From: Capra hircus
Lineage: Eukaryota; Chordata; Mammalia; Artiodactyla; Bovidae
Length of the DNA: 64,000 nucleotides
Assembly: GCF_001704415.2 (NCBI RefSeq)
Contig: NC_030824.1
Location: forward strand, 35,273,022-35,337,021
Reading direction: 5' to 3'
The position numbers were made by a program, and so were the translations under genes. The stretch's first letter is position 1; each line of letters opens with the position of its first letter. Below are positions 47,371 through 58,509 of this stretch, piece by piece. Under the pieces are notes generated by a model, which was not told where the DNA came from, ran no database searches, and saw only the letters and a list, made by a program, of their open reading frames with translations.

Positions 47371-48076
47371 CCCAAGTGAGGCTTTGGCAGTCAGTGTGCT
47401 AAGCAATTCTGTAGAATATGCCGCTTCCGAGAAAATCTTATGAAGAGGACCATACCCTTTAACTGATATTATCATTTATTATAAACTCTTTGATCCTCAT
47501 TCTTGTGATCTTGTACTCAGCAGCAATCTAAAGCTTTGGCAGCCAAAATGTCAACCAGATGAGAAGGACTATACCCTCTTCTGAGTTAGAAAACAGTGCT
47601 GAAATGTCACATTCAATATCACAGTGCAATAAATATTTTGTTAAGTAGTACTGATGCAACAGTGTAGCCTAAGATTCCATTTGAAAAACAGATTATGTGC
47701 AGAAATCTACCAGGTTTTTGTGCTGTGAGAACATTATTTTCCTAATATGCCGAATCTCCCACTGCTTTCTCCAGCTCAAGGTACATGAAAGTGACCTTTG
47801 GAAAACTGTGGCAACACTTTGCTTTCAATATCACAAACGTACTCTTCTTCTAAAGAAAAGAAAGAAGAAGAACTTGGACTCTGATTTCTAAAGTGCTCTC
47901 CAAATAGCATACCATTTTCTCTGTTCCGTTTTGACCTCATAGTACATAGGAAGTGTACACAATTCTACTCACTATTCACACACACACAAGTACATGCAAG
48001 CACACACACAGATAACCAGCACAGAGACATGTGTGGAACTATGTTCAGATAAAGATAAATGTCAGTGAATGCTTAC
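47371..48076. other. Intron DNA, unclassified
   Basis: No repeat recognised apart from a (CA)n-like stretch at 47977-48010. This lies directly downstream of the cassette exon. Confidence 0.5.
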
Positions 48077-48160
48077 CTGATAACGTGTTGGCTGATTGAG
48101 AATGCTGTTAAAACTGTGTGATTCAAAAACTCTTGAGTTAGACTGAGTGAAGAGGTTTAA
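48077..48160 (-). CDS. TRPC3: TRPC3 84-nt cassette exon (alternative CIRB exon)
   Basis: Acceptor cctag precedes TTAAACCTC, and the donor gtaagc follows CAG. It encodes exactly 28 codons in phase 0: LNLFTQSNSRVFESHS, then FNSILNQPTRYQ. Because both ends are phase 0, skipping it keeps the frame. In other mammals this exon (exon 9) is known to be skipped in the TRPC3c variant, which alters the calmodulin/IP3-receptor binding region and raises channel activity. It is followed by the 15.2-kb repeat-rich intron. Confidence 0.95.
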
Positions 48161-48999
48161 CTAGGAAAAAATACAATTAACCTAGTAAATTAGAATACAT
48201 TTATTTGGAAATCATAAATACAATCTACTTTATTCTCCTTGATAACATTTCTGGAGTCAACATTTCCGAGGGATGTTTTGTGGAAGCTGAGTTGATTTCC
48301 AAAGGCAAAAATTAATGCAAATAACGTGCTCACATTTATCAAAATATTGGCAGAATGTCCTGTAATAAAACTATTGAAAAAATATATTATTTAAAATTTT
48401 TTCTTGAAAAAACAATTTTTTTTTAAGTTGGCTGGTGTTAAACAATTGTTCCTGGGGTCCTTGTATACTTTGTCAAAACGCCTTCATGGATTTGGGAAGA
48501 AGGTACATGAACCAACTCCATCTGCTTGAGCCTGATTCTTCTCCTACATTTGACCAGAAACATACTACATGTTCAGATGGTATCATTTGGCGAAACAGGA
48601 CCAGAACAACATGTCTTGCTAAGTGTCTTGGTCTCAGACTGTGTCAGTTTCACCACTTTGAACAGAATTGGACTCAAGTATTTGGTTTTCCTTTCTAAGG
48701 TTTAACTTTTGAGTGGGTAGAAACAGCAAGCAAGAAGAGAAGCTCCTTACTGTCTACCCTTCATGTACGTGAACAGGGCCTGCATTTTATTTGCAGATAT
48801 GCTACTACCTATAAGGTGTGATTCAAAGGCAGGTCCCTTTATCCAAAAATACGTACTTACTCCACCACCTGCCTTTCCACCATCATAACTCAGGAAGAGG
48901 CGGGATACTAGAGGGGTAGGAAATGGCACTGATAGGCAATGGTTCTCTTGATTTTGTCCTCTTTTCAATAGTGGCAGGAAAAAAACTTCGGGGAACAAA

Positions 49000-49165
49000 G
49001 TTAATTCTATTTTGCCGCTAAAGGTCAGTCTGTCGACTAGTAGGGCTTCCCTGGTGTTAATTCTCCTACTTTGCCACTAGAGGGCAGTCTCTGTTGACAC
49101 GTAGCGCTTCCCTGGTATTAATTCTCCTATTTTGCCACTAGAGGTCAGCCTCTGACTGTTGACTG
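49000..49165 (+). repeat. Three-copy ~60-bp tandem repeat with CTCF-like motifs
   Basis: Units begin ttaattct at 49001, 49057 and 49118. Each has a tttgcc box, a CTCF-like core and, in the first two, a gcttccctggt block. The cores are CCGCTAAAGGTCAG (49015-49028), CCACTAGAGGGCAG (49074-49087) and CCACTAGAGGTCAG (49135-49148), spaced 59 and 61 bp. The third unit ends near 49165. Confidence 0.85.
49074..49087 (+). promoter_or_regulatory. Candidate CTCF site, perfect consensus match
   Basis: CCACTAGAGGGCAG fits the CTCF core CCASYAGRKGGCRS at all 14 positions. It lies in the central unit of the tandem array. Binding is not shown by sequence alone. Confidence 0.5.
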
Positions 49166-49984
49166 GGGTTAGCTGTACAAGATTGATTTCTTGAGTCTCT
49201 TCCCTGTCTTCTAAAAAAGAAAAACAGAAACATAATTTCTCCAATTTTTTTTTAAACTAAACTCAGGACACAGAGATTATCTGTGATGATTAATAAGATT
49301 AAAGAGATAAAGGCAGCTCCATGTACAACTTAAAAAATATAATCAAAATGGCAGTTTTTAACCTGTTATGGGGAAATGGGGAGGCTAAGCAGCATGGCTC
49401 CTGAGAAATCTGTGCTCAACCTTCCTTCTGTCTCCAGCAACTGCCCTGAGGAAAGCTATTCTTCCTGCCAGTGGTACCATGCAGGCAGGAGAGGACACTC
49501 TGAGCAGAGAATATCACCTGTTCCCCTCACATCCCTGCAAGCAAGCTGCTTTAAAACAAACAAACAGGGGTCTACAGGGCCACATGCCATCGGAATGTGC
49601 TCCCTTCAGCCTCTTCGTGTTTCTCCCCTTCTGCATTATGACAATATGAGGAATGAAGTCAGTGAAAGTCAGAAGTTAGTGAAATCAGTTGCCTACAGAA
49701 AGAAAACTTGAAGGTGTGACATGCTAGAGCTGAGTTCCCAGGCTTGAACAACTTCCTTTTCAAATAATAAAGCCCCAGAGAATAACAGTCAAATCCCCAG
49801 AGTAACAAAGTCCATTTCAGCAGTAGCAAGAGTCACCCAGGATGGCAATTAGAGCCCAACTCCTTTAAGAGACCAGCTAAGCTGCAGCCAAAGGCGTGGC
49901 CTGTGGGGAGGAAGAAGGGCAGAAACCAAGCCAGAGCCTCAGCTTCTGAGCAGGAGGTAGCCAGGTCCAGCAGAAAGAGCTAGA

Positions 49985-50165
49985 CTTTGATGCTGGAAAA
50001 CAGGAACTGCACAACTGCCCTACACTGGCAAGCCCCTGTGACCTTGCATGAGTGAGTTATAATGACTTCAGCTGTCTTATCTATAAAATGGGAGTAATAA
50101 TAATACCTACCTTACAGCGTTGCATGAGGTTCAAATGTACGGCAAAGCACTTTGTAAACTGTGAA
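49985..50165 (+). repeat. MIR element
   Basis: gtgaccttgcatgagtgagt, then cttatctataaaatgggagt and aataatacctaccttaca are the MIR core in forward orientation. Confidence 0.75.
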
Positions 50166-50194
50166 TGAGGAAGGGCACTGATATTTGTTGAGGC

Positions 50195-50365
50195 TGAAAT
50201 TCTGAACATCTCATAGCATCCTCACAGTAATGCTATGAAGTTTTCTCTTTCAGGTGAGACTATTACGGTTCAGAGTGATGAAATGAGTTGTCCATGTTAC
50301 TTTCTAATAAGCCAGAATTCAAACCCAGGCCTAATGCCAAGGCTCTCTTCCTTACACTATGCTGC
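50195..50365 (-). repeat. MIR element, antisense
   Basis: Reversed MIR phrases: ccagaattcaaacccaggcc and ggctctcttccttacactat. Confidence 0.65.
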
Positions 50366-51367
50366 TTTTCACTGTATATAACGAGGTATTATTTGAAGTC
50401 ACAGCCAATCACTGTCATGCAACTTAATTTCCTTAAGAGCCCATATTCAGGTCAAACAAAGAGGGTTTAAAAGGCTACATTCTGAAAGAGTAAGATGAAG
50501 GGTATTACAAACCTCGGAAATGCACATCGCTTTTAAAAAGTAAGACATTAAATTGTGCTAATCCCATCTTTACCCTCAGCATCAACTGAAAAAATATATA
50601 TACACTTTATGGAGGTAACACTGCTATCTTGAGGGCTCCCAGGCTATTATAGCTACAGACCATTTTCACAACTTTCAGGCGAAATTGTTCTGTAACCCCA
50701 TACATTTGGTCTTATCTGTTTCACCACCTATTATTTGAGGTTCTGCCCATATCCTTCTGTCTCCTATGCCAATTCTATCTCTGAAAATAAAGTTCATGAT
50801 AATAAAGTGCTAGTGTGAAACTCATCTTTGTTAAAATTAAAGTATGACTCAACCAGGACAACTCAAATACAAGCTATTCTTGATTATTTATAAAAGGGAG
50901 TTTTAATGGTTAATATATGAGGGTGTTCTAAGGCTGCATCAACTTTATGATATTAAAGGAAAAAAGATTATTTAGCTCAATAATGGATTTCTACAAAGAA
51001 GAAGAATATGGTGGTGGTGAACTATATATACAACCAACAGAAAAATTTAAGACTAGAAATATGTAACTTAGAATAACAGTTGAGAAGCATGGAAAACACA
51101 CAGAAACAAATATTTTCTGACAGTAACGTTTAACAAGTTAAAGAAGTTTTTTGTTTGTTTTTATTTTGGTAGTTTACATGAAATTCTGACTGAAAACAGA
51201 GCATAGACTAAGTGACTTCTTGGAACGTTATGAATATTTTAGTATTAGTCTATGAAGGACTATAGAATGGACAGTTACTTTCAACATCTTCTAAGTTCAC
51301 ACACCAGACAAACATCAAAAGACAAGGAGCATTTATCTTCAGGTCTCAGTAAGCTTTTGATACCTAC

Positions 51368-51577
51368 CCTGGACTTTGAGTTACCAATTCCCATTTCTAT
51401 ATCCTTCTGTAGTCTTCTCCTTCTGCATTTGGAAAAGTTAATGATCCGCATGATGAAATAAACAAATGACTTTGGACTAGGAACCAGACTGAAGGGTGGA
51501 GGTAATGTTTTCCCATCATCAAAGTAAGATAACCAAAGTTTCGAGCGAGCAAACTTCCATTCTACATCACTGTCATC
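51368..51577 (-). CDS. TRPC3: TRPC3 exon: post-S6 TRP region
   Basis: The 210-nt exon, 70 codons in phase 0, lies between acceptor gacacag and donor gtaggt. It begins DDSDVEWKFARSKLWLSYF, the TRP box and helix region just after S6 (EWKFARSKLW is the TRPC signature). It then encodes LPPPFSLVPSPKSF, a membrane-proximal helix, and the basic CRRRRLQKDIEMG stretch that distinguishes TRPC3 from TRPC6. It ends SKSR. Confidence 0.96.
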
Positions 51578-52803
51578 CTGTGTCACAAAAATAGAAAAAA
51601 TATGACAACTGATTTTAAAAACTAAAGATTCTAGTGATTTATTCCAGTAGGGCCTTACAATGAACCTACATTATGCTTTGAAACAGAAAAAGTGGTATAT
51701 GTACATTTATCTGCATATAATCTCTATTGGGCTATATAATATTCCAAGCATCGCTCTCACGATACTTTTTTAAAAATTTTTCTCTTCCATATTCCTCTGT
51801 CTGTACCCACTGAAATTTAACCAGAATTTTCTGTCTCCCATTCAAAAATAAAAATAAAACAAAGCAAAAAGCACAAGAAAAATTCAGGGTCAAGGAAGGA
51901 TGAAAAGATTAATTTTCCTCCCCCCATCCAATTCTGCATATTCAACAATATTTCCCCACTTTCCCTCCTCATCCACACCCATCCAAGCCAGACTGTAGAT
52001 ATATCATACTACACTCCAAGAGCAAAGGAGATAAATGGCAGTATTCAAATGAACTGCACTTTGGAGTTATGTGTCTTCAAAGGTCACATAAGGCCCTCAG
52101 TGGCCTATTCCTGTCTTACAGCGCCTTTCATTCTCAGTGCTGCCCCCTGGTGGTGGGCATAACCATTCTAACCGGTAGACAGGTGGAGAGAAGAAATGAA
52201 GAGCTGGTCCATGGGTGGAAGAAGTTGGCTCAGCCATTTCATCCTGCCCAGTCTACCATTACCACACTGAAGCAGGTGTTCAGAGCACCACAGTTTTCAT
52301 CTCTGGAGGATCTAACTTCTTCTTTGAGAACACTAACTTACATATTTCTGAAACACAGAGGCTCAGAGGACTTAACAAACAGCAAAGTACTAAAAAGATA
52401 CGGTACGCTAAACTGGAGGAGATCAGAAAACATACACAGTGATGAAGAAAGGTACCAAATCAAGCGCAATCCAAAGCAAAAATAGATTCCTAGAATACTA
52501 AAAAGTCTGACTGCACCAAGACCATCATTAATGTTTGACAGACGTCTAGTAAGTCCTCTACCATGATCTTTCAGATGGTTCTGAGAGAAGGCAGCATAAG
52601 GGTAAACTCCGCTGTGCTCCTAGAAGACACTGGAAGGTGCATTACCACCTATCCAGACGGAAACCACAGAGAAGGGTCCTGCTTGGTGTTAAGCCTCTTT
52701 GTAGACAAGGGCAGGATGTCCACCACAGGACACAAAAGCAGACGCGGTGTGCTAGTAGAATGGATTGGTAAGGACAGACACTGTGGGTAGAAAGCAGGCT
52801 TAC
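51578..52803. other. TRPC3 intron (1.2 kb)
   Basis: Contains the CTCF-like site at 52140-52153. The 138-codon plus-strand frame at 52069-52485 crosses it and shows no similarity I recognise. Confidence 0.6.
52140..52153 (-). promoter_or_regulatory. Candidate CTCF site, perfect consensus match, reverse
   Basis: On the minus strand it reads CCACCAGGGGGCAG, a full match to CCASYAGRKGGCRS and close to the best-known strong sites. It lies in an intron 3.1 kb from the tandem array and points towards it. Confidence 0.55.
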
Positions 52804-52999
52804 CTCAATCTCTTGATATGAGCTATTAATCATAGCAATGAGCATGTTGAGTAAAACAACGACCATAGTTACATTATATATTCCATATAGAACATATCCT
52901 ATATTCTCTATGAATTTGTGATCATACTTGAGCACAACAGAAGTGACTTCAGACAATCCAAATATTGACCAAAACAAAGTCTTGAAACTTTCTTCTACA
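52804..52999 (-). CDS. TRPC3: TRPC3 exon: pore helix, selectivity filter and S6
   Basis: The 196-nt exon has acceptor caacag and donor gtaagc. It begins by completing a threonine codon, then VEESFKTLFWSIFGLSEV. LFW is the conserved TRPC pore motif, and the glutamate of LSEV is a known determinant of calcium permeation in TRPC3. VLYGIYNVTMVVVLLNMLIA is the S6 helix lining the gate, followed by MINSSYQEIE. Any damage here would abolish the channel; none is seen. Confidence 0.97.
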
Positions 53000-53147
53000 C
53001 TGTTGAAAGAATAAGGTACACGGTAAATAAACGAACAGTTTTCAGTGTGAAAAAGTCAAAAGTAAAAATAAGTTATGGTCTGAATATTGAACAGATATAA
53101 AACGCTATTGTAAATATTATCATAATATCCCAAGTATAATTATTTGG

Positions 53148-53356
53148 GGTTTCCCTGGTGGCTCAGTGATAAAGAATCCGCCTGCCAATGCATAAGACAT
53201 GAATTTGATCCCTGGGTCAGGAAGATCCTCTGGAGGCAGAAATGGCAACCCACTCTGGTATTCTTGCCTGGAAAATCCCATAGACAGAGGAACTTGGTGG
53301 GCTACAGTCCATGGGGTCACAAAAGAGTCAAAAATGACTCAGTGACTGAACAATAA
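53148..53356 (+). mobile_element. Bov-tA SINE
   Basis: Head ggggtttccctggtggctca joined to a complete Bov-A body ending gactcagtgactgaacaata. Confidence 0.9.
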
Positions 53357-53599
53357 CACAGTTATTTTATTATGATACTTAATAGAAATTTTTCTCGCAA
53401 CTTTTTAGAAACTGGTGATTAAATGATGCTGATATCTAGTTTTTCCAGGAGTTATTATCAAGAGAACATTTTCTGAGCTTGGCAGGTGAAAACGGAAGTA
53501 ATGCCCTGATACCCATTCCTTTCTCCTAAAAGGATGGAAGTTTGGGGTTTGATTTTGCAGGTGGTTTGGAATTTCAAATCAGGTTTTCTGGAACAGAAC

Positions 53600-53900
53600 A
53601 AAACAGGGATTAAAATTATATATCCACTTCAAAAAAATTATGTACAAACATATTCCTTGCAACATGGCAGTAGGGAAGAATGAAAACTACCAAAATATCC
53701 ATCAACAGGAAAGTGGATAAAGAATTCTGGTACATCCACAAACAGCTATGCAGCCACTGGGGGAAAAACAGATCTAGCTTCATGTGTTTATACAAAATGA
53801 TATCCAAGATATATTATTAGTGAAAAAATGACATTCAGCAAGTCTGAAATAGTTCACCGTTTAAATAAAAAGAAGGGTATACAAATACTTATATTCTTGT
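53600..53900 (+). mobile_element. L1-like fragment
   Basis: ccaaaatatccatcaacagg, gtggataaagaattctggta and gctatgcagccactggggga are typical of L1 sense sequence. Confidence 0.6.
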
Positions 53901-53956
53901 TTATGTAAAAAATACCTCTGAAAGCGTTCGAAAGAAATCATTGCCTCTGGACCTAA

Positions 53957-54165
53957 AGTGAAAGTGTTAGTTGCTCAGTTGTGTCCGATTCTTTGCAACC
54001 CCACGGACTGTAGCCCATCAGGCTCCTCTGTCGATGGATTTCTCTAGGCAAGAATACTGGAGTGGGTTGCCATTTCCTTCTCCAGTGGATCTTCCTGACT
54101 CAGGGATGAAACCTGGGTCTCCTGCTTTGCAGGTAGATTCTTTACAATCTGAGCCACCAATTACT
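53957..54165 (-). mobile_element. Bov-tA SINE, antisense
   Basis: Flanked by the perfect 13-bp duplication cctctggacctaa at 53944-53956 and 54166-54178. Bov-A body, then reversed head ending ctgagccaccaa. Confidence 0.93.
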
Positions 54166-54674
54166 CCTCTGGACCTAAGGAGAACTAAGAAACCAGGATC
54201 CAAGGCTGAGGAAGGGAACAGGCTGTAGATACTGCTCTACATAGATTTTTCACCACAAGAATATATCATCTACCTAAAAACTACACTTCAGTAGAAGTGA
54301 AGAGAACGACAAGAAAATTAAGGGTTCTGATTCTTTTCTCTTAATTTATATAATCTACTTCCTGATTCTTCCAACACAGCAATTAGCAAGTAAGCCCTCA
54401 CAGACTAATTTGCATGCTTGGATCCCTTAAATGAACCTTGCCTGAATTTGGCTGGTTTTGTCATATACCCAAGCAGTAATCACTGATCTGTGAACTATAA
54501 GAATCATCCTTAAACAACTATACATATAGAATTTCATTAAAAAGGAGAGTTCAAAAGTAAGTCCCCCTTTTTTTGAAGAAATATGTATGGAAATAAATTT
54601 TAAAATTTACAAATTTTAAAATTTGTTAGATTCTAAATAACAATTTTATAGTTTTGTGGGTTTTAATGCTACCT

Positions 54675-54750
54675 TATTGATGCATTCATTCAACAAACAT
54701 TGATGGAGCGTCTGATATGTTTCAGTAATCATATTAGACCCTGGGGGCAG
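54675..54750 (+). repeat. Old mammalian repeat fragment (L2/MIR-class)
   Basis: tgcattcattcaacaaacat followed by gagcgtctgatatgtttcag resembles the same old repeat as at 29655-29790. Confidence 0.5.
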
Positions 54751-55084
54751 AGGGTTGAGTAGAAAGTTTTCTATTCCTGTAGAGTTACTCTCGATTATGA
54801 AACATTTGATGGTGAAAACTAAGAAAAGCTATAGTCTCTTTTTCCCTGCCATGAACTTAACAACATCACAACATGCCCCCCACCCCTTCTCTTGGTCCTT
54901 TGCAAACCTTCTCGCCTCTGACACTGGGAATATAGATTCCCAAGAATCCATACATGTGCGGAGAGGGGAAGTGTGAAAAGGAGAGGACACAGGCAGCTCC
55001 TGGCTCCTACTATGGGCAAGAGCCTTTGTACAAATCATGTTCCATGTCCTCCCAATGGCCTGACTCAAACCTTATTGTGCTCAT

Positions 55085-55215
55085 TTTAAAAACAAGGAAA
55101 CTAACACTGAGAAATGTGAAGATAATTAATCAAAAGACCACAGCTAGAAAAGAGCAGGCGCTGCATTCGCATCCAGGTCTGCCCGATTTCCAGCCCGTGT
55201 TCCTTCCACTCTACC
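55085..55215 (-). repeat. MIR element, antisense
   Basis: aaacaaggaaactaacactg, then agaccacagctagaaaagag and catccaggtctgcccgattt are reversed MIR phrases. Confidence 0.65.
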
Positions 55216-56119
55216 GTGCGGCCAGGCCCTCACACGGAGCAGTGACGCCAAGTGTCGTGTATAGAGTGAGTCCTCCCACAGGCCCAAGGGGTGCCACTTG
55301 TGCAGGACCTCTCTGGTCCTTTCCCGTATAGGTTCAAACGGAACTTGTTTTTCATTACAATAAAGTGAGTTTCAGTTCTCTTTCACCCCTATTATCGGCT
55401 CTATAATAACTACTTGGAAAAATTAATTCCAAAACCATTTAGATGCCTGGAAGGGCTTGATACTCTCTCTTAGCTTACAGGAAAGTCAATGAAGGTCTAG
55501 TTCATTTCCCACTGTGGCACTCCAGGGGACAGAGGGTACAAAGGCAGGCAGGAGAGATTTCTGGTCTCCTCACCTGGAAGGACCACAGTGCAGACAGACG
55601 GCCTGCCTTCCTGACCACTGCACAGCAACAGGTGAGACAGGGTCTGGCAATGTGGACGTGTCCATGCTGAGGGAACTTACAGGGACAATACCTAAGAGGA
55701 GTGAGTGCAGGGTGACCTCATGGAAAAGGTGAGCCTGCAGTGCGGCCCGTAGGACCAAAGGCAGGAGGCGGTGCTACTCTACAGCGGGCTGCACAGCATC
55801 AGCTCTAACTTCTTCCTCAACTCCCTGCACTGATTAATGACACACGAAAATAAAAGCCAACGCTCCTTGTTTTTGAAATAACAGGAATGGGTACAAAATG
55901 ATGAAACTAAATTTAATGTCATAAATAATGTAAGAAATACCCAGTATTAAACATTTGCTACCCAATTCTCTTAAAAGAGAGAGTTTCATCTAGGATTTTA
56001 CCAAATTTTGATCTATTCTGTGATCAAACAGTCTCTAAACTCAAAGAAATGTAATCTCACACAAGTACTGTTTCTAGTTTTGTTTTGTTTTTTTCTCCCC
56101 ACCCCTTTTTTTTTTTTTT

Positions 56120-56960
56120 TTGAGGTAGAGTTGATGTACAACATTATATAATTTTCAGGTGTACAGCACAGTGATTCATGATTTTTAAAGGATATGTTCC
56201 ATTTATAGTTATGATGGAATATTGGCTATGTTCTCTGTGTTGGTCAGTACATCTTTAAGCCTATCTTACTCCCAGCAGTTAGGACTTCCTACTCTCGCGC
56301 CCCTACACTGCCCCCTAACCGGTTTGTTGTCGTTATATTCACTAGTTTGCTCTATTTTTTAGATTCCACATATAAGTGCTATCATACAGTTTGTCTTTCT
56401 CTGTCTGACTTATTTTACTTAATGACTCCAAGTCCACCCACATTGTTGCAAATGACAAAATTTCCTTCTTTCTTATGCCTGAGTAGTATTTTTTAATATA
56501 AATTTATTTATTTTAATTGGAGGTTAATTACTTTATACTATTGTATTGGTTTTGCCACACATCAACATGAATCCGCCACAGGTATACACGTGTTCCCCAT
56601 CCTGAACCCCCCTCCCTCCTCCCTCCCCGTACCATCCCTCTGGGTCGTCTCAGTGCACCAGCCACACACACACACCCCACTTCTCTATCCATTCATCTGT
56701 GGATGGAGACTTAGGTTGCTTCTGTATCTTGGAAATTGTAAATAATGACTCTATGAACATTGGGATGCATTTATCTTTCTGAATTAGTGTTTTTGTTTTT
56801 TTCAGCTATATACCCAGGAGTGGCACTGCTGAGTCATACGGCAATTCCACTTTTTTAAAGAAACCTCTATATTGTTTTCCATAGTGGCTGCACCAATTTA
56901 CGTTCCCACCAACAGTGCGCGAGGGTTCCCTTTATTCCATATACTGGCCAGCATTTGCTA
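56120..56960 (-). mobile_element. L1 3' end, antisense, split by a younger L1 piece
   Basis: It starts with poly-T and gttgatgtacaacattatat and continues with attccacatataagtgctat. It is interrupted at about 56490-56670, then resumes with tctatccattcatctgtgga through accaacagtgcgcgaggg. It ends about 145 bp from the donor site of the exon at 57106-57370. Confidence 0.85.
56490..56670 (-). mobile_element. Younger ruminant L1 3' UTR piece, nested
   Basis: Block with tattggttttgccacacatc, aacatgaatccgccacaggt and accatccctctgggtcgtct is typical of ruminant L1 (L1_BT) 3' UTR. It lies inside the older L1. Confidence 0.75.
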
Positions 56961-57105
56961 TTTGAGGCACTAACTGTTTTTAATGGATTTGTCATACTCT
57001 TAAAAGCATCTTCATTACAATTATTGAAAACATTTTTTTTTACTTCATCTAAACTTGTTAGCATTTCTGTTAATCATACTTTTTTTAGTAAAATGTTTTA
57101 CTTAC

Positions 57106-57370
57106 GTGGTAAAAGCAGCATTGACTTTAGCCCCAAGGTAGTAAGAATACAATATGAACATGCCAATCATAAAGGCAAGAAACACCATAATAAAGAGGAC
57201 CATGAACTTGAATATGTCCTTTACAGTCCTTCCCAGAGAGATCTGCAAGGGCCCGAAGCTCTCATTCGCTGGGAGGATATAGGCGATTCGAGAAAAGCTG
57301 AGCACAACAGCTATGGCATAGAGGCCTTCAGATATGATCTGAGGGTCAGAAGGGAGCCATTTATCCCTGG
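57106..57370 (-). CDS. TRPC3: TRPC3 exon: S4, S4-S5 linker and S5
   Basis: The 265-nt exon has acceptor cttgtag and donor gtaagt. The polypyrimidine tract is an alternating CT run. It encodes ARDKWLPSDPQIISEGLYA, then the S4 helix IAVVLSFSRIAYILP. The S4-S5 linker is LGRTVKDIFKF, whose threonine I take to be the residue changed in the Moonwalker ataxia mouse. The S5 helix is FMVLFIMVFLAFMIGMFILY, followed by SYYLGAKVNAAFT. It ends after two bases of a threonine codon. Confidence 0.96.
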
Positions 57371-58509
57371 CTACAAGAAGAGAGAGAGAGATTAAAAATG
57401 GAACTTTCTATTCACGGCTAACTACACAAAATACCTTAAACAGGATCTGACTTGTAGGTAGGTGGTTATTATCTCCGTTGAAACTACTCCACGTTTAATT
57501 AACTGTCCAGACACTATTTTTCATATTAAACTAGAAACACATGAATTGTACATTCATGTGGTTTCTTTTAATGGAGGAAACACTATTAGAAAGATACAAA
57601 ACAGACTTCACATTGAGCAGAAACAGAATGAAGTACAAAAGATGAAAAAAAGAGCTGAAAATGCTTCATTGAGTTCACATTGTGTCCACGATGACAAAAC
57701 AACTGATTTGATTGGTTTGTCCCCCCAGTTACCAGGTTTATCGACCAGGCATTTTATCATGCTATAGGCTCAGTTGGCACACATGTTCTTTTCCATATTT
57801 CATGGGGAAACTAGTTCATCTAACAGCTTATGCAAGTAAAATGTCATATTACAAAAAGTGAGAATGTCACTGAATCACAATAGTGCTGTCAGCATTTTGT
57901 CTAAGCAACATAGCTGGTCCCTGGAAAGTATAAAATGCTACTGAAGCGCAAAAATCTTGGAGACAGATTCTAAATGAGGACCCCCAACACGCTTTTCAAG
58001 GTCACTTCTGTAAGTTCACAGCAGACAACTGGATACTCATTTCTCTGGAAGATCACCTAAACACTGTGTCGTTAATTCTGTGCAAACTGGGTCACTCCCA
58101 GAAGGAAGGTGCATTGCACAAACTTCTGACAACAAAAAAAATGAACACTTTTTGGATGTTTAATACATAGCAGACACTATGCTTTCAATGACCTTATGGA
58201 TTTGAGGTAGTCACTCTCTTCTTAAAGATACAAAAATCAAGGCTTAGGTTAAAAACTTGATCAAAATCATCATAAGGAGTGAAGCCTAATTCACAGATTC
58301 CCCTTCACAGTCATAAACACACATGAGTAAATTTAAATAAAGAGGTACTGAACTAGTCATGATATCTGTTACACACAAATGCAATCCAAGCTAATTCCTT
58401 AATTATAAATGGTATTCATTTATTCATTTGATCTGGCTTCACTGGTATATAAAAACCTTTGCTTGGTGACAATAAGAGATAATGTGTTTCCATTTCACAG
58501 TCTGTAAAA

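Larger units (their letters stand above)
48161..51367. other. TRPC3 intron (3.2 kb) with tandem repeat and MIRs
   Basis: Holds a three-copy tandem repeat at 49000-49165 and MIR pieces at 49985-50165 and 50195-50365. An 87-codon Cys-rich open frame at 48435-48698 on the plus strand has no similarity I recognise. No SINE of the Bov family was seen. Confidence 0.6.
53000..57105. other. TRPC3 intron (4.1 kb)
   Basis: Holds two Bov-tA SINEs (53148-53356 and 53957-54165), L1 pieces (53600-53900 and 56120-56960), MIR at 55085-55215 and a short old repeat at 54675-54750. Stretches at 54180-54670 and 55220-56090 are unassigned. Confidence 0.65.

Noticed and set aside
49376..49711. 111-codon plus-strand frame in an intron
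   Set aside because: No similarity and no supporting context; treated as chance.
52069..52485. 138-codon plus-strand frame opposite a TRPC3 intron
   Set aside because: No recognisable domain, no codon evidence and no promoter; treated as chance.
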